This document shows positions 24,274-30,969 of a DNA stretch of 34,293 nucleotides, piece by piece. The stretch is from contig JAFEFQ010000004.1 in assembly GCA_018240505.1 (NCBI GenBank), forward strand, positions 1-34,293, given 5' to 3'. The stretch comes from Pseudomonadota bacterium. GTDB lineage: Bacteria > Pseudomonadota > Gammaproteobacteria > Xanthomonadales > Rhodanobacteraceae. Position numbers and translations under genes: made by a program. How positions within the stretch are numbered: position 1 is the stretch's first letter; the number at the start of each line of letters is the position of its first letter. The notes beneath the pieces were generated by a model. That model made no database searches. It was not told where the DNA came from and saw only the letters and a program-made list of their open reading frames with translations.

Positions 24274-25971
24274 TCAGAAGCGCGAGCTCGCCAGCGTGTG
24301 GTCGGCGTTTCGCCACGCCTCCTTGAACTTCACGTCGACTTCGGCCGCCTCCCTGGACTTGCCCTGCGCGCGCAGCGCCTGGGCGAGCCCGAACAGCGAG
24401 TAGCCGTTGTTCGGGACATCGGCCAGGTCCTCGCGGTAGACGCGTTCGGCGTCTTTCGCGCGCTTCGCGTCGAGGTAGACCGCGCCGAGCGAGTGGCGGA
24501 CCGGGTAGTACCAGTCCGCCGGCTCGTTGTAATTGAGTTCGAGGTTGAGCCTGACCGCCTTCTCGAGGTGCGCGATCGCCGCCGGCCACTGCTTGCGTTT
24601 CGCGTCGAGTTCGCCGGCGACGACCTCGACGGCGATCGCCACCAGCGCCCTGGTCGTGTTGATGTCCCAGATCGTCACCTCGTCGAGCGCCGCATCGGCG
24701 GCGAGCTTGCGCAGCTCGTCGAGATCGGCCTGCGCGGCGGCGAGATCGTTGGTGAAGATGTGCGCCATGCCTTGCGCATAGCGCCAGACCGCCTTGCGAT
24801 ATGGCAGGTCGGTCGGCGCGGGCGTGGCGAGGATCCTGTCCCACATGCCGAAGCGGACATGGGCGTACAGCGGCGTGACCTTGTAGTGCTGCAGCGTGCC
24901 GAAGCCATGGCAGGTCATCTTCTCGTCGGCGACGCCGTCGCTCAGGCGCTGCGCCGCCTCGAGCGCGCGCCGGCTGCGCCCCTCGAACGTCGTCGCGGCC
25001 CAGAGGAAATGCCAGTTGTGCGGCTTGTACGCGAGCGGATAGATGCCTTGCTCGCGGCACTGCGCCACGTAGCTGTCGTCGACCTTGATCGCGCGCTCGT
25101 TGGCCTCGCTCGCGTCGTGATAGCGGCCGACGCGGATGTAGATGTGCGAGGGCATGTGTACGAGGTGGCCGGCGCCGGGGGCCAGATCGACGAGCCGGTC
25201 CGCGGCGGCGAGTGCGCGTTGCGGATGCTTCGACGCTTCGATCGCATGGACGTAGAGGTGGTTCGCGCCGGGATGACGGCTGTCCTTGGCGAGCACGGCT
25301 TCGAGTCGCGCGAGGATGGCCGGCGTCCAGTCGCGCGGCTTGCCGCTGGCCGGATCCCAGTAATCCCACGGGTGCAGGTCCATTTCGGCTTCCGCGCACA
25401 GGGTTTGCGCGTTCGCATCCTCGCGCAGCGTGCCGGCGAGATGGCAGATTGCCTTCGCGTAGGCCGCGTCGAGCGCGCCGCGGTCCGCCGGGTTGTCCTT
25501 CGCGTAGCGCGATGCGATCGACTCGATGTACTGCCGCTCGGTTTTCGAGGCCTTCGCCGCCGCGGCCTGCGCCTTGCCCAGCGCTTCCCAGGCCTTGGGC
25601 GCGTCGCTGTCTTCCATTTTCGCGTTGATGTTCGGGCCGGCCACGAGCGCGGCGCCCCACCAGCACATCGCGCAGTCGGGGTCGAGTCTGGCGCCGTAGC
25701 GGAAGGCGCGCGCGGCCTCCGCGTGGTTGAACGCGTAGGCGAGCACCATGCCCTGGTCGAACATGCGCTGGGCCAACGCGCTCGACGTCGTTATCTTCCA
25801 GTGGAAGCTGCCCATGCCTTCGAGCAGCGGCGCCTTCGATTCGTCGACGGCGGTCGCCGCGCTCGCCGCTGGGTCGGCGTGCACATGGATTGGTTTGTCG
25901 TTCGCGACCGGCTGCGCCTGTGCGCAGGCGAGACCGGCGATCGCGAACAGCAAGCTTGCCCGCTTCAGCAT
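24274..25971 (-). CDS. Secreted tetratricopeptide-repeat protein with His-rich conserved core
   Basis: This 565-residue protein has a signal peptide (MLKRASLLFAIAGLACAQA, cleavage near 20). The rest is helical and repeat-like: FNHAEAARAFRYGARLDPDCAMCWWGAAL is a TPR-type pair. A central block with DLHPWDYWDP, HPGANHLYVHAIEAS and HLVHMPSHIYIRVGRYHDASEAN is unusually rich in His. The C-terminus returns to TPR-like pairs (GLAQALRAQGKSREAAEV). The regularly placed His residues hint at metal binding or catalysis, but I know of no established activity. The ATG at 25971 was chosen because the signal peptide begins there and GGGGGT precedes it. It is divergent from prmB. The gap to the Sco gene (24208–24273) carries the Sco promoter. 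Confidence 0.88.
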   Translation of the reverse strand: MLKRASLLFAIAGLACAQAQPVANDKPIHVHADPAASAATAVDESKAPLLEGMGSFHWKITTSSALAQRMFDQGMVLAYAFNHAEAARAFRYGARLDPDCAMCWWGAALVAGPNINAKMEDSDAPKAWEALGKAQAAAAKASKTERQYIESIASRYAKDNPADRGALDAAYAKAICHLAGTLREDANAQTLCAEAEMDLHPWDYWDPASGKPRDWTPAILARLEAVLAKDSRHPGANHLYVHAIEASKHPQRALAAADRLVDLAPGAGHLVHMPSHIYIRVGRYHDASEANERAIKVDDSYVAQCREQGIYPLAYKPHNWHFLWAATTFEGRSRRALEAAQRLSDGVADEKMTCHGFGTLQHYKVTPLYAHVRFGMWDRILATPAPTDLPYRKAVWRYAQGMAHIFTNDLAAAQADLDELRKLAADAALDEVTIWDINTTRALVAIAVEVVAGELDAKRKQWPAAIAHLEKAVRLNLELNYNEPADWYYPVRHSLGAVYLDAKRAKDAERVYREDLADVPNNGYSLFGLAQALRAQGKSREAAEVDVKFKEAWRNADHTLASSRF

Positions 25972-26043
25972 GAAGACCCCCGCTCCCCCGGAAGTTGGGC
26001 TCATGTTGTTGCGATTCCGGGCAACGGTCAAGCGCCCGGTCGC

Positions 26044-26067
26044 GTCGCCCGACGAAAGTCGGGCGAC
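26044..26067. repeat. Perfect 10-bp stem with GAAA tetraloop upstream of prmB
   Basis: GTCGCCCGAC (26044–26053), GAAA (26054–26057) and GTCGGGCGAC (26058–26067) form a perfect hairpin just upstream of the prmB -10 box, covering where a -35 would lie. No T-tract follows in either direction. It could be an operator, a GNRA-capped RNA hairpin of a transcript from elsewhere, or a short intergenic repeat. Confidence 0.75.
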
Positions 26068-26076
26068 AGGATTCTG

Positions 26077-26082
26077 TATACT
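26077..26082 (+). promoter_or_regulatory. -10 box of prmB, placed for a leaderless transcript
   Basis: TATACT is followed by six bases (TTGGCT) and the prmB ATG at 26089. No Shine–Dalgarno precedes the ATG. Transcription would be expected to start at or next to the A of the start codon. Confidence 0.55.
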
Positions 26083-26088
26083 TTGGCT

Positions 26089-27006
26089 ATGACCAGTGAA
26101 CTCGCCACCATCATCGACTTCATCCGCTACGGCGCGAGCCGCTTTGCCGGCGCCGGGCTGACCTTCGGCCACAGCTACGACAACGCGCTCGACGAGGCGA
26201 CGCATCTGGTGCTGCACACGCTGCACCTGCCGCACGACCTGTCGCCGGCCTACGGTTCGGCCAAGTTGACCGCGGCCGAGAAGAAGGCCGTGCTCAAGCT
26301 GATCGAGCGCCGGGTCAAGGAACACAAGCCGGTCGCCTATCTGACCGGCGAGGCCTGGTTCGCCGGGCTCAAGTTCAAGTCCGACGAGCGCGCGCTCGTG
26401 CCGCGCTCGCCGATCGCCGAATCGATCCAGAGCGGCTTCTCGCCATGGATCGACAATATCGAAGTGCATCGCGCGCTCGACCTGTGCACGGGCTCGGGCT
26501 GCATCGGCATCGCGATGGCCGCGCACAATCCCGAATGGCGCGTCGATCTGGTCGATGTCAGCGACAAGGCGCTGTCGCTGGCCCGGGAGAACATCGAGTT
26601 CCAGAACGTCGGGGGCCGCGTGCGCGCGATCAAGTCCGACCTGTTCGCCAAGCTCAAGGGCGAGGTCTACGACCTGATCGTCAGCAACCCGCCCTACGTC
26701 ACGGATCAGGAATTCGCCGCGCTGCCGCCCGAATACGACCATGAGCCGAAGCTGGGTTTGGTGGCCGGTGCGGACGGGCTCGATTTCGCGCTGCGCATCC
26801 TCGACGAGGCGCCGGCGCATCTGTCGAAGGGCGGCATGCTGATCGTCGAGGTCGGCGAGAGCGAACGCGCGCTGGTCGAACTGCTGCCGAAGCTGCCGCT
26901 CAACTGGATCGAGTTCGAAGTCGGCCAGATGGGCGTGTTCGCGATCGCGCGCGAGGATATCGTCGCGCATGCGAAGGCGATCAAGGCGGCGTTGAAAGGA
27001 CGATAG
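26089..27006 (+). CDS. prmB: 50S ribosomal protein L3 N(5)-glutamine methyltransferase
   Basis: PrmB transfers a methyl group from S-adenosylmethionine to a glutamine of ribosomal protein L3. The 305 residues have the N-terminal helical substrate domain (TIIDFIRYGASRFAGAGLTFGHSYDNALDEA, close to E. coli PrmB), and the AdoMet motif DLCTGSGCIGI at 131–141. The glutamine-methylating NPPY (200–203, in SNPPYVT) and YDHEPKLGLVAGADGLDF follow. YDHEP is what separates PrmB from PrmC. The ATG at 26089 fits the family. It heads a plus-strand series with aroC, which is usual in Xanthomonadales, except for the inserted small gene. Confidence 0.95.
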   Translation: MTSELATIIDFIRYGASRFAGAGLTFGHSYDNALDEATHLVLHTLHLPHDLSPAYGSAKLTAAEKKAVLKLIERRVKEHKPVAYLTGEAWFAGLKFKSDERALVPRSPIAESIQSGFSPWIDNIEVHRALDLCTGSGCIGIAMAAHNPEWRVDLVDVSDKALSLARENIEFQNVGGRVRAIKSDLFAKLKGEVYDLIVSNPPYVTDQEFAALPPEYDHEPKLGLVAGADGLDFALRILDEAPAHLSKGGMLIVEVGESERALVELLPKLPLNWIEFEVGQMGVFAIAREDIVAHAKAIKAALKGR

Positions 27007-27017
27007 GTGTCGCGATC

Positions 27018-27443
27018 GTGGAACCAACTGAGTCAATCGCGCGTAAAGTCTTTGCAGAAGTTGCGGTTCGTTTTCCAAATCTGCAAATGATTGAGGAACA
27101 AAATCCGAACGTCGAAATCAGCATCGTTCTTCCGATTCAAGCGGGTCTCAAACAGGAAGTTTGGCTTGGGCTGAATAGCGATGAGCTTTGCTTTGCTGTT
27201 GATCACTTCAACCTCGAGTGGTTTCCCTGTACGTCACCAGAGCGAGTGTCTGCATATATCGAGGCGGTTTCAGGGTTCCTTTCCGGTGAGTACCGAATCG
27301 TCGAATACTATCGCAAAGCGAAGTGCGTCAAAGCGCATTTGCAGGCTCCAAGCAACGACGAATGGAAAACAATCGGTACTTGGCAAACGATAAGATTATT
27401 TTCTTTCGCCAAACATTCAATTCGTATAGTTCGCAACGACTAA
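27018..27443 (+). CDS. Low-GC orphan protein inserted between prmB and aroC
   Basis: This is a 141-residue soluble protein of unknown function, read from a GTG at 27018, 11 bases after the prmB stop. No signal or membrane segment is visible. It is acidic in its first half, with many aromatic residues ([40 protein letters not shown]). Composition is foreign: by hand count 27061–27420 is about 46% G+C against about 67% in prmB, with many codons rare in this genome (AAA, ATA, AAT, TTT). The size and strand/aromatic pattern resemble small immunity-type proteins, but this is a guess. The stop is 5 bases before the aroC GTG. Confidence 0.7.
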   Translation: MEPTESIARKVFAEVAVRFPNLQMIEEQNPNVEISIVLPIQAGLKQEVWLGLNSDELCFAVDHFNLEWFPCTSPERVSAYIEAVSGFLSGEYRIVEYYRKAKCVKAHLQAPSNDEWKTIGTWQTIRLFSFAKHSIRIVRND

Positions 27444-27448
27444 AAGAC

Positions 27449-28558
27449 GTGTCTAGTAACTCCTTCGGAAAACTTCTAACCGTCACGACGTTCGGCGAAA
27501 GCCACGGTCCCGCGATCGGCTGTGTCGTTGATGGCTGCCCGCCGGGCTTGGAACTGTCGGCCGACGAATTCCGCCACGACCTCGATCGCCGCGCGACCGG
27601 CAAGTCGCGCCACACCTCGCAGCGGCGCGAGGCCGACGACATCGAGATTCTCTCGGGCGTGTACGAGGGCAAGACCACGGGCACGCCGATCGCGCTGTTG
27701 ATCCGCAACACCGATGCGCGCTCGAAGGACTATGCCGAAGTCGCGCAGACGTTCCGCCCGGCACATGCCGACTACACCTACTGGCACAAGTACGGCATCC
27801 GCGATCCGCGCGGCGGCGGGCGCTCATCCGCGCGCGAGACGACGATGCGTGTCGCCGCGGGCGTGATCGCGAAAAAGTGGCTCAAGCTGCGTTTCGGCGT
27901 CATCGTGCGCGGCTATCTGTCGCAGATCGGCGAGGTGACACCGAAATCGTTCGACTGGAGCGCGGTCGAAGACAACGTGTTTTTCTGGCCCGATGCTTCG
28001 ATGGTGGCGGACCTCGAAAAGTACATGGACGCGCTGCGCAAGTCCGGCGACTCGGTCGGCGCGCGCGTCACCGTCGTCGCCGACGGCGTGCCGCCGGGCT
28101 GGGGCGAGCCGATCTACGGCAAGCTTGATGGCGACCTCGCCGCGGCGCTGATGTCGATCAACGCGGTCAAGGGCGTCGAGATCGGCGACGGGTTCGCCGC
28201 GGTCGCGCAGCGCGGCAGCGAGCATCGCGACGAGATCACGCCGCAGGGTTTCCTGTCCAATCATGCCGGCGGCATTCTCGGCGGCATTTCCTCGGGCCAG
28301 CAGGTCGTCGCCTCGATGGCGCTCAAGCCGACCTCGAGCATCCTGATTCCGGGACGCAGCGTGAACCTCGCGGGCGAGGCGATCGAGATGCGCACCAAGG
28401 GCCGCCACGATCCCTGCGTAGGCATCCGCGCGACGCCGATCGGCGAGGCGATGGTCGCGCTCGTGCTGATGGACCATGCGCTGCGCCACCGCGCGCAGTG
28501 CGGCGATGTCGGGCCGGTATCGCCGCGGATTCCGGGTTCGGTCGAAGAGAAGAAGTAG
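27449..28558 (+). CDS. aroC: Chorismate synthase
   Basis: AroC makes chorismate from 5-enolpyruvylshikimate-3-phosphate, using reduced FMN, as the last shikimate-pathway step. The 369 residues match the family. The N-terminus is [35 protein letters not shown]/substrate motifs are [16 protein letters not shown] (usually RPGHAD, so Gly is Ala here), [33 protein letters not shown] and [20 protein letters not shown]. The GTG at 27449 gives the standard MSSNxFGK start; a longer reading from 27323 overlaps the previous gene and was rejected. The first dozen codons use A/T-ending codons like the low-GC gene upstream. No strong Shine–Dalgarno is seen. Confidence 0.96.
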   Translation: MSSNSFGKLLTVTTFGESHGPAIGCVVDGCPPGLELSADEFRHDLDRRATGKSRHTSQRREADDIEILSGVYEGKTTGTPIALLIRNTDARSKDYAEVAQTFRPAHADYTYWHKYGIRDPRGGGRSSARETTMRVAAGVIAKKWLKLRFGVIVRGYLSQIGEVTPKSFDWSAVEDNVFFWPDASMVADLEKYMDALRKSGDSVGARVTVVADGVPPGWGEPIYGKLDGDLAAALMSINAVKGVEIGDGFAAVAQRGSEHRDEITPQGFLSNHAGGILGGISSGQQVVASMALKPTSSILIPGRSVNLAGEAIEMRTKGRHDPCVGIRATPIGEAMVALVLMDHALRHRAQCGDVGPVSPRIPGSVEEKK

Positions 28559-28562
28559 CCCG

Positions 28563-29546
28563 ATGAACACGCAAGCGTCGCGTCCTCGCGTCTGGGTTTC
28601 GCGCCCGCTGTTCGACGACATCCTCGATCGGCTGCGCGAGTATTTCGATATCGAAGTCGAGGAACGCGACCGCGACTGGACGCGCGAGCAGATGGCGCAG
28701 AAGCTGCGCGACAAGACCGGCGCGATCCTCGGCGTCGCCGATCCGGTCGATGCGGGCGTGATCGCGCAGACGCCGTTGCTGCGCGCGATCGCCAATCGCG
28801 GCGTCGGCTACAACAATCTCGACATCGCTGCGCTGAAGAAGGCCGGCATCGTCGCGACCAACACGCCCGGCGTGCTCGACGAGACCACGGCGGATTTCGC
28901 CTGGACGCTGCTGATGGCCACGGCGCGGCGCGTGACCGAGGCCGAGCGCTGGCTGCGCGCGGGAAACTGGAAGGGCATGTCGTTCCACATCATGCTCGGC
29001 GGCGACGTGTACGGCAAGACGCTGGGCATCTTCGGCATGGGCCGCATCGGCCAGGCGATCGCGCGCCGCGCCGCGGGCTTCCGCATGCCGGTGATCTACC
29101 ACAACCGCTCGCGCGTCGCGCCCGAGATCGAAGCCGACTGCAAGGCGCGCTACGTCGATCGCGACACCTTGCTGCGCGAGGCGGATTTCATCGTGCTGAC
29201 GGTGCCGCTGAGCGCCGAAACGCGGCATATGATCGGCGCAGCCGAACTGGCGGCGATGAAGCGCGACGCCTACCTGGTCAATATCGCGCGCGGCGGCGTG
29301 GTCGACGACGCGGCGCTGGTCGCGGCGCTGCGCGACAAGCGCATCGCCGGCGCCGGGCTCGACGTGTTCGAGCACGAACCCGAGGTGCCGGCCGAAATGC
29401 TCGCGCTCGACAACGTCGTGCTGACGCCGCATATCGGCAGCGCGAGCCTGGCGACGCGGCGCGCGATGGCGAGCCTGGCGGTCGACAACCTGATCGCCGC
29501 GCTGGGCTGTGGCCCGAACGCGGGGCGGCCGCCCAATGCCATTTAG
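28563..29546 (+). CDS. D-isomer-specific 2-hydroxyacid dehydrogenase (glyoxylate/hydroxypyruvate reductase type)
   Basis: This 327-residue NAD(P)-dependent reductase interconverts 2-oxo and D-2-hydroxy acids. The nucleotide-binding domain has LGIFGMGRIGQAIARRAAGF (GxGxxG). The catalytic triad of the family is in place: Arg in NIARGGVVDDAAL, Glu in FEHEPEVP and His in TPHIGSAS. NRGVGYNNLDIAALKKAGIVATNTPGVLDETTADFAW is the substrate-side signature seen in glyoxylate reductases. NHRSR-type residues after the first strand (YHNRSR) suggest NADP preference. It starts 4 bases after aroC, so the two are probably cotranscribed. The exact substrate is not determinable. Confidence 0.93.
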   Translation: MNTQASRPRVWVSRPLFDDILDRLREYFDIEVEERDRDWTREQMAQKLRDKTGAILGVADPVDAGVIAQTPLLRAIANRGVGYNNLDIAALKKAGIVATNTPGVLDETTADFAWTLLMATARRVTEAERWLRAGNWKGMSFHIMLGGDVYGKTLGIFGMGRIGQAIARRAAGFRMPVIYHNRSRVAPEIEADCKARYVDRDTLLREADFIVLTVPLSAETRHMIGAAELAAMKRDAYLVNIARGGVVDDAALVAALRDKRIAGAGLDVFEHEPEVPAEMLALDNVVLTPHIGSASLATRRAMASLAVDNLIAALGCGPNAGRPPNAI

Positions 29547-29602
29547 CCGTCCAGACGGCTGTTTGGCGCCCTCGTGGTTGCGTGTTATGCTGCGGAGCAC
29601 AA

Positions 29603-29736
29603 CGCTTTCACCTCTCCCCTTGCGGGAGAGGTCGATGCGCACAGCGCATCGGGAGAGGGGCGGCATCGAAAATGCCGCTGGCTTCGAGTCACCCTCTCCC
29701 CAACCCCTCTCCCGTCGAGGGAGAGGGCTGAAAGCG
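29603..29736. repeat. 134-bp hairpin-rich repeat with CGCTTTCA...TGAAAGCG ends
   Basis: The ends CGCTTTCA (29603–29610) and TGAAAGCG (29729–29736) are exact inverted repeats. Inside are stems CCTCTCCC/GGGAGAGG (29611–29631), GATGCGC/GCGCATC (29634–29650), CGGCAT/ATGCCG (29661–29677) and CCCTCTCCC/GGGAGAGGG (29705–29727). CCCTCTCCC blocks of this type are scattered repeats in many proteobacteria. It occupies most of the 221-bp gap between the dehydrogenase and asd, which contains no gene. It may also act as the transcript end of the aroC pair. Confidence 0.75.
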
Positions 29737-29767
29737 TCCGCCCCCGAAGTTGTGAGCTGAAAACAAG

Positions 29768-30796
29768 ATGAGCAAGAAAGAGAAGTACAAGGTAGCGATG
29801 GTCGGCGCCACCGGCGCCGTCGGCGAGACGCTGTTGAGCATCCTCGCCGAGCGCAAATTCCCGATTTCCGAGCTCGTGCCGCTCGCCAGCGAGCGCAGCG
29901 CGGGCGGCAAGGTCGAGTTCAACGGCAAACAGATCACCGTGCAGGACCTCGCCAAATACGACTTCAACGGTGTCGACATCGCCTTCTTCTCGGCCGGCGG
30001 CAGCGTGTCGAAAGTGCATGCGCCGCGCGCGGCCGCGGCCGGTGCGGTGGTGATCGACAACACTTCCGAGTTCCGCTATCAGGACGACATCCCGCTCGTC
30101 GTCAGCGAAGTGAATCCGCACGCGATCGCGGGCTACACGAAGCACGGCATCATCGCCAATCCGAACTGCTCGACGATGCAGATGCTCGTCGCGCTCGCGC
30201 CGATTCATCGCAAGTACGGCATCACGCGCATCAATGTCGCCACGTACCAGTCCGTCTCGGGCGCGGGCCGCTCGGGCGCCGAGGAACTCGGCAAGCAGAC
30301 CGCGGCGCTGCTCAATTTCCAGGAATACCCGCCGTCGAAGTTCAGCAAGCAGATCGCGTTCAACGTGATCCCGCACATCGACGAGTTCCAGGCCAACGGC
30401 TACACCAAGGAAGAAATGAAGATGGTCTGGGAGACGCAGAAGATCCTCGAGGACAAGTCCATCCTCGTCAACCCGACCGCGGTGCGCGTGCCGGTGTTCT
30501 ACGGCCACTCCGAGGCCGTGCATATCGAGACGCGCGACAAGGTGACGGCGGAGGAAGCGCGCGCGCTGCTCGAGACGGCGCCGGGCGTCAAGGTGATCGA
30601 CGAGCGCAAGGCGGGCGGCTATCCCACGCCGGTCGGCGACGCGGCGGGCAAGGACGAGACCTTCGTCGGCCGCATCCGCGAGGATGTCTCGCATCCGCAC
30701 GGCCTCGACCTGTGGATCGTCTCCGACAACATCCGCAAGGGCGCGGCGCTCAATGCGGTGCAGGTCGGCGAGCTGCTGATCGCCTCCTATCTTTGA
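29768..30796 (+). CDS. asd: Aspartate-semialdehyde dehydrogenase
   Basis: Asd reduces aspartyl phosphate to aspartate semialdehyde with NADPH, feeding lysine, diaminopimelate, methionine and threonine synthesis. The 342 residues begin YKVAMVGATGAVGETLLSIL (the NADP-binding GATGAVG at 13–19). The nucleophile is C134 in NPNCST, with the catalytic His region IPHIDEF and GAGRSGAEEL. VRVPVFYGHSEAVHIET and IVSDNIRKGAALNAVQ are also family motifs. It stands between two repeat or hairpin regions and has its own leader; no strong promoter was recognised. Confidence 0.97.
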   Translation: MSKKEKYKVAMVGATGAVGETLLSILAERKFPISELVPLASERSAGGKVEFNGKQITVQDLAKYDFNGVDIAFFSAGGSVSKVHAPRAAAAGAVVIDNTSEFRYQDDIPLVVSEVNPHAIAGYTKHGIIANPNCSTMQMLVALAPIHRKYGITRINVATYQSVSGAGRSGAEELGKQTAALLNFQEYPPSKFSKQIAFNVIPHIDEFQANGYTKEEMKMVWETQKILEDKSILVNPTAVRVPVFYGHSEAVHIETRDKVTAEEARALLETAPGVKVIDERKAGGYPTPVGDAAGKDETFVGRIREDVSHPHGLDLWIVSDNIRKGAALNAVQVGELLIASYL

Positions 30797-30809
30797 TCGG
30801 GTAGGCATT

Positions 30810-30833
30810 TCAGGGCTGCGGATGCAGCCCTGA
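30810..30833 (+). terminator. Hairpin after asd, possible terminator
   Basis: A perfect 10-bp stem TCAGGGCTGC/GCAGCCCTGA with a GGAT loop begins 14 bases after the asd stop. It lacks a proper T-tract (GCCCTTGCG follows), so termination may be partial. A second small stem, AAACGC/GCGTTT, lies at 30845–30860. Confidence 0.55.
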
Positions 30834-30969
30834 GCCCTTGCGAAAAACGCAGTGGCGTTTCATAGTTATGCCCGTTAGATGACGTGCATTCTAAGAAATG
30901 CATGACCGGGGCTGTCCCGGAATTCCTGCGTTGCGCTCGAATCAAATCCGATTCCTCGGGGGAAATGCC

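Noticed and set aside
27323..27448. Longer aroC start at 27323
   Set aside because: It overlaps the low-GC gene for 120 bases and adds residues absent from chorismate synthases; the GTG at 27449 gives the family start.
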